From Paragordius varius (taxonomy: Eukaryota; Nematomorpha), in the NCBI GenBank assembly GCA_964247055.1, contig OZ176056.1:434001-498000 (forward strand): DNA of 64,000 nt. The letters are read 5' to 3'. The position numbers and the translations under genes are program-made. The notes under the pieces were generated by a model that had not been told where the DNA came from, did no database searches, and saw only the letters and a list, made by a program, of their open reading frames with translations. This document shows positions 28,260 through 37,918 of the stretch, one piece after another. Positions within the stretch are counted from its first letter, which is position 1, and every line of letters starts with the position of its first letter.

Positions 28260-30300
28260 TGGTCACCGGAGAACAAAATTATTTTTTATACATTCTCTTA
28301 GTAGGACTACATCAAAATATAGAGATAGTTTGGCAAACTGTTTCATATCCGATTTTTACAACGATACTTTAAAAATTAATGTATAAAACTAGTCGCATCA
28401 ATACTCAAGTTAAACTTTGTCCTTAAAAATCGAATATTGGTCACCGGTGAACAAAATTATTTTTTATACATTCTCTTAGTAAGACTACATCAAAATATAG
28501 AAATAGTTTGACAAACTCTTTCATATCCGATTTTTACAACGATACTTAAAAATTAATGTATTAAACTAGTCGCATCAATACTCAAGCTAAACATTGTCCT
28601 TAAAAATCGGATATTGGTCACCGGTGAACAAAACTATTTTTTATACATTCTCTTAGTAAGACTACATCAAAATATAGAGATAGTTTGACAAACTCTTTCA
28701 TATCCGATTTTTACAACGATACTTTAAAAATTAATGTATTAAATTAGTCGCATCAATACTCAAGTTAAACTTTGTCCTTAAAAACGGATATTGGCGGGTG
28801 AACAAAATTATTTTTTATACATTCTCTTAGTAAGACTACATCAAAATATAGAGATAGTTTGACAAACTCTTTCATATCCGATTTGTACAACGATACTTTA
28901 AAAATTATGGTATTAAACCATTCGCATCAATACTCAAGTTAAACTTTGTCCTTAAAAATCGGATTGGTCACCGGTGAACAAAATTATTTTATATACATTC
29001 TCTTAGTAAGACTACATCAAAATATAGAGATAATTTGACAAATTCTTTCATATCCGATTTTTACAACGATACTTTAAAAATTAATGTATAAAACTAGTCG
29101 TATATTTAAATCGCATCAATACTCAAGTTAAACTTTGTCCTTAAAAATCGGATATTGGTCTCCGGAGAACAAAATTATTTTTTACATTCTCTTAGTAGGA
29201 CTACATCAAAATATAGAGATAGTTTGGCAAACTGTTTCATATCCGATTTTTACAACGATACTTTAAAAATTAATGTATAAAACTAGTCGCATCAATACTC
29301 AAGTTAAACTTTGTCCTTAAAAATCGAATATTGGTCACCGGTGAACAAATTTTTTTTATACATTCTGTTAGTAAGACTACATCTAAATATATAAATAGTT
29401 TGACAAACTCTTTCATATCCGATTTTTACAACGATACTTAAAAATTAATGTATTAAACTAGTCGAATCAATACTCAAGCTAAACATTGTCCTTAAAAATC
29501 GGATATTGGTCACCGGTGAACAAAACTATTTTTTATACATTCTCTTAGTAAGACTACATCAAAATATAGAGATAGTTTGACAAACTCTTTCATATCCGAT
29601 TTTTACAACGATACTTTAAAAATTAATGTATTAAATTAGTCGCATAAATACTCAAGTTAAACTTTGTCCTTAAAAATCGGATATTGGTCACGGGTGAACA
29701 AAATTATTTTTTATACATTCTCTTAGTAAGACTACATCAAAATATAGAGATAGTTTGACAAACTCTTTCATATCCGATTTGTACAACGATACTTTAAAAA
29801 TTATGGTATTAAAATAGTCGCATCAATACTCAAGTTAAACTTTGTCCTTAAAAATCGGATTGATCACCCCTGAACAAAATTATTTTATATACATTCTCTT
29901 AGTAAGACTACATCAAAATATAGAGATAATTTGACAAATTCTTTCATATCCGATTTTTACAACGATACTTTAAAAATTAATGTATTAAATTAGTCGCATC
30001 AATACTCAAGTTAAACTTTGTCCTTAAAAATCGGATATTGGTCACGGGTGAACAAAATTATTTTTTATACATTCTCTTAGTAGGACTACATCAAAATATA
30101 GAGATAGTTTGGCAAACTGTTTCATATCCGATTTTTACAACGATACTTTAAAAATTAATGTATAAAACTAGTCGCATCAATACTCAAGTTAAACTTTGTC
30201 CTTAAAAATCGAATATTGGTCACCGGTGAACAAAATTTTTTTTTATACATTCTCTTAGTAAGACTACATCAAAATATATAAATAGTTTGACAAACTCTTT
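28260..30300 (+). repeat. 5-monomer HOR, period about 890 bp (copy A)
   Basis: GGCAAACTG monomers recur at 28,332, 29,226 and 30,111 (steps of 894 and 885 bp). Each is followed by AATCGAATATTGG and then the 177-bp GATACTTAAAAATT monomer. The palindrome region is strongly altered in two members: ACGGATATTGGCGGGTG at 28,784 and GATTGATCACCCCTGAAC near 29,860. It recurs in copy B 18,204-18,208 bp downstream. Confidence 0.7.
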
Positions 30301-31099
30301 CATATCCGATTTTTACAACGATACTTAAAAATTAATGTATTAAACTAGTCGCATCAATACTCAAGCTAAACATTGTCCTTAAAAATCGGATATTGGTCAC
30401 CGGTGAACAAAACTATTTTTTATACATTCTCTTAGTAAGACTACATCAAAATATTGAGATAGTTTGAAACTCTTTCATATCCGATTTTTACAACGATACT
30501 TTAAAAATTATGGTATTAAACCACTCGCATCAATACTCAAGTTAAACTTTGTCCTTAAAAATCGGATATTGGTCACCGGTGAACAAAATAATTTTTTATA
30601 CATTCTCTTAGTAAGACTACATCAAAATATAGATATAGTTTGACAAACTCTTTCATATCCAATTTTTACAACGATACTTTTTTAAAATTATGGTATTAAA
30701 CCAGTCGCATCAATACTCAAGTTAAACTTTGTCCTTAAAAATCGGATATAGGTCACCGGTCAACAAAATTTTTTTTATACTCTTAGTAAGACTACATCAA
30801 AATATAGAGATAGTTTGACAAACTCTTTCATATCCGATTTTTACAACGATACTTTAAAAATTATGGTATTAAACCAGTCGCATCAATACTCAAGTTAAAC
30901 TTTGTCCTTAAAAATCGGATATTGGTCACCGGTGAACAAAACTATTTTTTATACATTTTCTTAGTAAGACTACATCAAAATATAGAGATAGTTTGACAAA
31001 CTCTTTCATATCCGATTTTTACAACGATACTTTAAAAATTAATGTATAAAACTAGTCGTATCAATAAATCGCATCAATACTCAAGTTAAGCTTTGTCCT

Positions 31100-31113
31100 T
31101 AAAAATCGGATAT
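31100..31113 (+). repeat. Left arm of 14-bp inverted repeat, TAAAAATCGGATAT
   Basis: The 14-mer starts on the last base of the preceding unit and covers monomer positions 178-13. Its exact reverse complement lies at positions 99-112 of the same unit (31,199-31,212 here). Arm starts therefore alternate in orientation at steps of about 99 and 79 bp through the array. The common variants of this arm are AATCGAAT and AATCAGAT. Confidence 0.9.
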
Positions 31114-31130
31114 TGGTCACCGGTGAACAA
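31113..31130. other. 18-bp near-palindrome in monomer (positions 13-30)
   Basis: TTGGTCACCGGTGAACAA is self-complementary except for one symmetric mismatch pair, and its 10-bp core TCACCGGTGA is a perfect palindrome. It is present in most monomers and is the most GC-rich stretch of the unit. It contains overlapping GGTCACC and ACCGGT sequences, so restriction enzymes with those sites (BstEII, AgeI) would produce a monomer ladder. A widespread variant, TCACGGGTGA, breaks the central symmetry. Its position at a constant phase suggests a binding site for a dimeric protein or a constraint on DNA structure. Neither is shown by the sequence, and no match to a known binding motif is claimed. Confidence 0.85.
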
Positions 31131-31180
31131 AATTATTTTTTATACATTCTCTTAGTAGGACTACATCAAAATATAGAGAT

Positions 31181-31193
31181 AGTTTGACAAACT
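31181..31193. other. 13-bp dyad AGTTTG-A-CAAACT in monomer
   Basis: Two perfect 6-bp arms flank a single central base at monomer positions 81-93. The flanking GAGAT and CTCTTTC extend the symmetry imperfectly. In one large variant class the centre is G (AGTTTGGCAAACT) while both arms stay intact. Other classes break one arm (TTGACTAACTC, TTGAAAAACTC, TTTTACAAACTC). It could be a protein site, or it may simply favour local hairpin or cruciform formation. No function is established from the sequence. Confidence 0.8.
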
Positions 31194-31198
31194 CTTTC

Positions 31199-31212
31199 AT
31201 ATCCGATTTTTA
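31199..31212 (-). repeat. Right arm of 14-bp inverted repeat, ATATCCGATTTTTA
   Basis: This is the exact reverse complement of the left arm, separated from it by 85 bp inside the monomer and by 65 bp from the left arm of the next monomer. Similarity stops abruptly outside the arms, so the monomer does not look like a simple inverted dimer. Variants include TATGCGATTT (for example near 951 and 1,138) and CCGATTTGTAC (for example near 28,173 and 46,385). Confidence 0.9.
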
Positions 31213-34200
31213 CAACGATACTTTAAAAATTAATGTATTAAACTAGTCGCATCAATACTCAAGTTAAACATTGTCCTTAAAAATCGGATATTGGTCACCG
31301 GTGAACAAAACTATTTTTTATACATCTTAGTAAGACTACATCAAAATATAGAGATAGTTTGACAAACTCTTTCATATCCGATTTTTACAACGATACTTTA
31401 AAAATTAATGTATAAAACTAGTCGTACAATAAATCGCATCAATACTCAAGTTAAACTTTGTCCTTAAAAATCGGATATTGGTCACCGGTGAACAAAATTA
31501 TTTTTTATACATTCTCTTAGTAGGACTACATCAAAATATAGAGATAGTTTGACAAACTCTTTCATATCCGATTTTTACAACGATACTTTAAAAATTAATG
31601 TATTAAACTAGTCGCATCAATACTCAAGTTAAACTTTGTCCTTAAAAATCGGATATTGGTCACGGGTGAACAAAATTATTTTTTATACATTCTCTTAGTA
31701 GGACTACATCAAAATATAGAGATAGTTTGGCAAACTGTTTCATATCCGATTTTTACAACGATACTTTAAAAATTAATGTATAAAACTAGTCGCATCAATA
31801 CTCAAGTTAAACTTTGTCCTTAAAAATCGAATATTGGTCACAGGTGAACAAAATTATTTTTTATACATTCTCTTAGTAAGACTACATCAAAATATAGAAA
31901 TAGTTTGACAAACTCTTTCATATCCGATTTTTACAACGATACTTAAAAATTAATGTATTAAACTAGTCGCATCAATACTCAAGCTAAACATTGTCCTTAA
32001 AAATCGGATATTGGTCACCGGTGAACAAATCTATTTTTTATACATTCTCTTAGTAAGACTACATCAAAATATAGAGATAGTTTGAAACTCTTTCATATCC
32101 GATTTTTACAACGATACTTTAAAAATTATGGTATTAAACCACTCGCATCAATACTCAAGTTAAACTTTGTCCTTAAAAATCGGATTGGTCACCGGTGAAC
32201 AAAATTATTTTATATACATTCTCTTAGTAAGACTACATCAAAATATAGAGATAGTTTGACAAACTCTTTCATATCCGATTTTTACAACGATACTTTAAAA
32301 ATTAATGTATAAAACTAGTCGTATCAATAAATCGCATCAATACTCAAGTTAAGCTTTGTCCTTAAAAATCGGATATTGGTCACCGGTGAACAAAATTATT
32401 TTTTATACATTCTCTTAGTAGGACTACATCAAAATATAGAGATAGTTTGACAAACTCTTTCATATCCGATTTTTACAACGATACTTTAAAAATTAATGTA
32501 TTAAACTAGTCGCATCAATACTCAAGTTAAACATTGTCCTTAAAAATCGGATATTGGTCACCGGTGAACAAAACTATTTTTTATACATCTTAGTAAGACT
32601 ACATCAAAATATAGAGATAGTTTGACAAACTCTTTCATATCCGATTTTTACAACGATACTTTAAAAATTAATGTATAAAACTAGTCGTACAATAAATCGC
32701 ATCAATACTCAAGTTAAACTTTGTCCTTAAAAATCGGATATTGGTCACCGGTGAACAAAATTATTTTTTATACATTCTCTTAGTAGGACTACATCAAAAT
32801 ATAGAGATAGTTTGACAAACTCTTTCATATCCGATTTTTACAACGATACTTTAAAAATTAATGTATTAAACTAGTCGCATCAATACTCAAGTTAAACTTT
32901 GTCCTTAAAAATCGGATATTGGTCACGGGTGAACAAAATTATTTTTTATACATTCTCTTAGTAGGACTACATCAAAATATAGAGATAGTTTGGCAAACTG
33001 TTTCATATCCGATTTTTACAACGATACTTTAAAAATTAATGTATAAAACTAGTCGCATCAATACTCAAGTTAAACTTTGTCCTTAAAAATCGAATATTGG
33101 TCACAGGTGAACAAAATTATTTTTTATACATTCTCTTAGTAAGACTACATCAAAATATATAAATAGTTTGACAAACTCTTTCATATCCGATTTTTACAAC
33201 GATACTTAAAAATTAATGTATTAAACTAGTCGCATCAATACTCAAGCTAAACATTGTCCTTAAAAATCGGATATTGGTCACCGGTGAACAAATCTATTTT
33301 TTATACATTCTCTTAGTAAGACTACATCAAAATATAGAGATAGTTTGAAACTCTTTCATATCCGATTTTTACAACGATACTTTAAAAATTATGGTATTAA
33401 ACCACTCGCATCAATACTCAAGTTAAACTTTGTCCTTAAAAATCGGATTGGTCACCGGTGAACAAAATTATTTTATATACATTCTCTTAGTAAGACTACA
33501 TCAAAATATAGAGATAGTTTGACAAACTCTTTCATATTAGATTTTTACAACGATACTTTAAAAATTAATGTATAAAACCAGTCGCATCAATACTCAAGTT
33601 AAACTTTGTCCTTAAAAATCGGATATTGGTCACCGGTGAACAAAATAATTTTTTATACATTCTCTTAGTAAGACTACATCAAAATATAGCTATAGTTTGA
33701 CAAACTCTTTCATATCCGATTTTTACAACGATACTTTTTTAAAATTATGGTATTAAAACAGTCGCATCAATACTCAAGTTAAACTTTGTCCTTAAAAATC
33801 GGATATAGGTCACCGGTCAACAAAATTTTTTTTATACTCTTAGTAAGACTACATCAAAATATAGAGATAGTTTGACAAACTCTTTCATATCCGATTTTTA
33901 CAACGATACTTTAAAAATTATGGTATTAAACCAGTCGCATCAATACTCAAGTTAAACTTTGTCCTTAAAAATCGGATATTGGTCACCGGTGAACAAAATT
34001 ATTTTTTATACATTCTCTTAGTAGGACTACATCAAAATATAGAGATAGTTTGACAAACTCTTTCATATCCGATTTTTACAACGATACTTTAAAAATTAAT
34101 GTATTAAACTAGTCGCATCAATACTCAAGTTAAACTTTGTCCTTAAAAATCGGATATTGGTCACGGGTGAAGAAAATTATTTTTTATACATTCTCTTATT

Positions 34201-35922
34201 AAGACTACATCAAAATATAGAGATAATTTGACAAACTCTTTCATATCCGATTTTTACAACGATACTTTAAAAATTAATGTATAAAACTAGTCGTATCAAT
34301 AAATCGCATCAATACTCAAGTTAAACTTTGTCCTTGAAAATCGGATATTGGTCACCGGTGAACAAAATTATTTTTTATACATTCACTTAGTAGGACTACA
34401 TCAAAATATAGAGATAGTTTGGCAAACTGTTTCATATCCGATTTTTACAACGATACTTTAAAAATTAATGTATTAAACTAGTCGCATCAATACTCAAGTT
34501 AAACATTGTCCTTAAAAATCGGATATTGGTCACCGGTGAACAAAACTATTTTTTATACATCTTAGTAAGACTACATCAAAATATAGAGATAGTTTGACAA
34601 ACTCTTTCATATCCGATTTTTACAACGATACTTTAAAAATTAATGTATAAAACTAGTCGTACAATAAATCGCATCAATACTCAAGTTAAACTTTGTCCTT
34701 AAAAATCGGATATTGGTCACCGGTGAACAAAATTATTTTTTATACATTCTCTTAGTAGGACTACATCAAAATATAGAGATAGTTTGACAAACTCTTTCAT
34801 ATCCGATTTTTACAACGATACTTTAAAAATTAATGTATTAAACTAGTCGCATCAATACTCAAGTTAAACTTTGTCCTTAAAAATCGGATATTGGTCACGG
34901 GTGAACAAAATTATTTTTTATACATTCTCTTAGTAGGACTACATCAAAATATAGAGATAGTTTGGCAAACTGTTTCATATCCGATTTTTACAACGATACT
35001 TTAAAAATTAATGTATAAAACTAGTCGCATCAATACTCAAGTTAAACTTTGTCCTTAAAAATCGAATATTGGTCACAGGTGAACAAAATTATTTTTTATA
35101 CATTCTCTTAGTAAGACTACATCAAAATATAGAAATAGTTTGACAAACTCTTTCATATCCGATTTTTACAACGATACTTAAAAATTAATGTATTAAACTA
35201 GTCGCATCAATACTCAAGCTAAACATTGTCCTTAAAAATCGGATATTGGTCACCGGTGAACAAATCTATTTTTTATACATTCTCTTAGTAAGACTACATC
35301 AAAATATAGAGATAGTTTGAAACTCTTTCATATCCGATTTTTACAACGATACTTTAAAAATTATGGTATTAAACCACTCGCATCAATACTCAAGTTAAAC
35401 TTTGTCCTTAAAAATCGGATTGGTCACCGGTGAACAAAATTATTTTATATACATTCTCTTAGTAAGACTACATCAAAATATAGAGATAGTTTGACAAACT
35501 CTTTCATATCCGATTTTTACAACGATACTTTAAAAATTAATGTATAAAACTAGTCGTATCAATAAATCGCATCAATACTCAAGTTAAGCTTTGTCCTTAA
35601 AAATCGGATATTGGTCACCGGGGAACAAAATTATTTTTTATACATTCTCTTAGTAGGACTACATCAAAATATAGAGATAGTTTGACAAACTCTTTCATAT
35701 CCGATTTTTACAACGATACTTTAAAAATTAATGTATTAAACTAGTCGCATCAATACTCAAGTTAAACATTGTCCTTAAAAATCGGATATTGGTCACCGGT
35801 GAACAAAACTATTTTTTATACATCTTAGTAAGACTACATCAAAATATAGAGATAGTTTGACAAACTCTTTCATATCCGATTTTTACAACGATACTTTAAA
35901 AATTAATGTATAAAACTAGTCG
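31200..35922 (+). repeat. 18-monomer HOR, period 3,235 bp, cut by junction (copy A)
   Basis: The TTGAAACTC monomer occurs at 32,082, 33,345 and 35,317, giving steps of 1,263 and 1,972 bp. 32,082 to 35,317 is the 3,235-bp period. The nested 7-mer of 1,263 bp also appears as TTAAGCTTTG at 31,087 and 32,350. The second 3,235-bp copy starts near 34,440 and is truncated at 35,922 by the duplication junction, whereas in copy B it runs on to about 55,910. Confidence 0.8.
35887..35922. other. Breakpoint junction of the 18-kb duplication
   Basis: These 36 bp, from AACGATAC to ACTAGTCG, are shared by the end of copy A and the start of copy B. The exchange that created the duplication lies somewhere within them. 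To the left, the sequence matches the 3,235-bp HOR seen again at 54,091. To the right, it matches 17,880 onward. The join keeps the 178-bp register, as expected for unequal homologous exchange between misaligned monomers. Confidence 0.85.
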
Positions 35923-37255
35923 CATCAATACTCAAGTTAAACTTTGTCCTCAAAAATCGAATATTGGTCACCGGTGAACAAAATTATTTTTTATACATTC
36001 TCTTAGTAAGACTACATCAAAATATAGAAATAGTTTGACAAACTCTTTCATATCCGATTTTTACAACGATACTTAAAAATTAATGTATTAAACTAGTCGC
36101 ATCAATACTCAAGCTAAACATTGTCCTTAAAAATCGGATATTGGTCACCGGTGAACAAAACTATTTTTTATACATTCTCTTAGTAAGACTACATTAAAAT
36201 ATAGAGATAGTTTGAAAAACTCTTTCATATCCGATTTTTACAACGATACTTAAAAATTAATGTATTAAACTAGTCGCATCAATACTCAAGCTAAACATTG
36301 TCCTTAAAAATCGGATATTGGTCACCGGTAAACAAAACTATTTTTTATACATTCTCTTAGTAAGACTACATCAAAATATAGAGATAGTATGACAAACTCT
36401 TTCATATCCGATTTTTACAACGAAACTTTAAAAATTAATGTATTAAACTAGTCGCATCAATACTCAAGTTAAACTTTGTCCTTAAAAATCGGATATTGGT
36501 CACGGGTGAACAAAATTATTTTTTATACATTCTCTTATTAAGACTACATCAAAATATAGAGATAGTTTGACAAACTCTTTCTTATCCGATTTTTACAACG
36601 ATACTTTAAAAATTTGGTATTAAACCAGTCGCATCAATACTCAAGTTAAACTTTGTCCTTAAAAATCGGATATTGGTCACCGGTGCACAAATTTATTTTT
36701 TATACATTCTCTTAGTAAGACTACATCAAAATATAGAGATAGTTTGACAAACTCTTTCATATCCGATTTTTCAACGATACTTTAAAAATTAATGTATAAA
36801 ACTAGTCGCATCAATACTCAAGTTAAACTTTATCCTTAAAAATCAGATATTGGTCACCGGTGAACAAAATAATTTTTTATACATTCTCTTAGTAAGACTA
36901 CATATAAAAATATAGAGATAGTTTATAAACTCTTTCATATCCGATTTTTACAACGATACTTTAAAAATTATGGTATTAAACCAGTCGCATCAATACTCAA
37001 GTTAAACTTTGTCCTTAAAAATCGGATATTGGTCACCGGTGAACAAAATTATTTTTTATACATTCTCTTTGTAAGACTATATCAAAATATAGAAATAGTT
37101 TGACAAACTCTTTCATATCCGATTTTTACAACGATACTTTAAAAATTATGGTATTAAACCAGTCGCATCAATACTCAAGTTAAACTTTGTCCTTAAAAAT
37201 CGGATATTGGTCACCGGTGAACAAAACTATTTTTTATACATTCTCTTAGTAAGAC

Positions 37256-37370
37256 TACATCAAAATATAGAGATAGTTTGACAAACTCTTTCATATCCGA
37301 TTTTTACAACGATACTTTAAAAATTAATGTATTAAATTAGTCGCATCAATACTCAAGTTAAACTTTGTCC
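37256..37370 (+). repeat. Replaced monomer tract in copy B (probable gene conversion)
   Basis: At the position of copy A's AAACTATAGAGATAATTTG unit (19,219-19,325), copy B carries AAAATATAGAGATAGTTTG, then ACTTTAAAA, GTATTAAATTAG without the 13-bp insertion, and CTCAAG for CTCTAG. About seven differences fall within roughly 115 bp, while the flanks match. The replacing type, GTATTAAATTAG with no insertion, is common elsewhere (28,733, 29,628, 57,159 onward). The offset drops by 13 bp, exactly the length of the insertion. Confidence 0.75.
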
Positions 37371-37740
37371 TTAAAAATCGGATATTGGTCACCGGTGAAC
37401 AAAATTATTTTTTATACATTCTCTTAGTAGGACTACATCAAAATATAGAGATAGTTTGACAAACTGTTTCATATTTACAAACGTTACTTTAAAAATTAAT
37501 GTATAAAACTAGTCGCATCAATACTCAAGTTAAACTTTGTCCTTAAAAATCGAATATTGGTCACCGGTGAACAAAATTATTTTTTATACATTCTCTTAGT
37601 AAGACTACATTAAAATATAGAGATAGTTTGAAAAACTCTTTCATATCCGATTTTTACAACGATACTTTAAAAATTAATGTATTAAACTAGTCGCATCAAT
37701 ACTCAAGTTAAACTTTGTCCTTAAAAATCGGATATTGGTC

Positions 37741-37918
37741 ACGGGTGAACAAAATTATTTTTTATACATTCTCTTAGTAAGACTACATCAAAATATAGAG
37801 ATAGTTTGACTAACTCTTTCATATCCGATTTTTACAACGATACTTTAAAAATTAATGTATTAAACTAGTCGCATCAATACTCAAGTTAAACTTTGTCCTT
37901 AAAAATCGGATATTGGTC
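37741..37918 (+). repeat. Extra monomer in copy B relative to copy A
   Basis: Copy A has one monomer with TCACGGGTGA and TTGACTAACTC near 19,712-19,790 before the 177-bp unit. Copy B has two in a row (TTGACTAACTC near 37,806 and 37,984). The offset between copies changes from 18,030 to 18,208 here, exactly one 178-bp unit. Which copy is ancestral cannot be told: B may have gained it or A lost it. The placement is ambiguous by up to one unit because the neighbours are alike. Confidence 0.85.

Larger units (their letters stand above)
31101..31278 (+). repeat. Reference satellite monomer (178 bp, near consensus)
   Basis: This unit is given as a readable example and differs from the eye-derived consensus at about two positions: AGTAGGAC for AGTAAGAC near position 58, and AAACAT for AAACTT near position 170. 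In order it contains the left arm of the long inverted repeat (positions 1-13), the near-palindrome around TCACCGGTGA (13-30), a T-run (36-41), the AGTTTGACAAACT dyad (81-93), the right arm of the inverted repeat (99-112), an AT-rich stretch with an A5 run (121-140), ACTAGT (142-147) and the AAGTTAAAC region (161-169). Five CpG dinucleotides are present. The main length variants elsewhere are a 1-bp loss in GATACTTTAAAAATT (177 bp), a 4-bp loss near TATACATTCTC (174 bp) and a 13-bp gain after TAGTCG (191 bp). Confidence 0.95.
17844..35922 (+). repeat. 18-kb segmental tandem duplication, copy A
   Basis: Rare variants here recur in the same order 18,043 to 18,208 bp downstream. Examples are GTCCTCAAAAATCG (17,903 and 35,946), ATAGTATGAC (18,341 and 36,384), CAAATTATAG (24,724 and 42,932) and ACCGGGGAAC (35,617 and 53,821). 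Homology begins after ACAAACG at 17,844; upstream, copy A has GGCAAACTG and the junction sequence has GACAAACTC. It ends at 35,922, where copy B goes on with TACAATAAATCG but copy A has already joined the start of copy B. About 100 monomers are contained. The copies look nearly identical by eye, which suggests a recent unequal exchange. Confidence 0.9.

Noticed and set aside
31100-31212. Monomer as an inverted dimer of a ~89-bp ancestor
   Set aside because: Only the 14-bp arms match in inverted orientation. Outside them, reverse-complement similarity falls to about what is expected by chance in AT-rich DNA.
31100-31212. Rho-independent terminators or regulatory hairpins
   Set aside because: The dyads followed by T-runs recur in every monomer, with long loops or short weak stems. 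No transcription unit is present, so they are structural features of the satellite.
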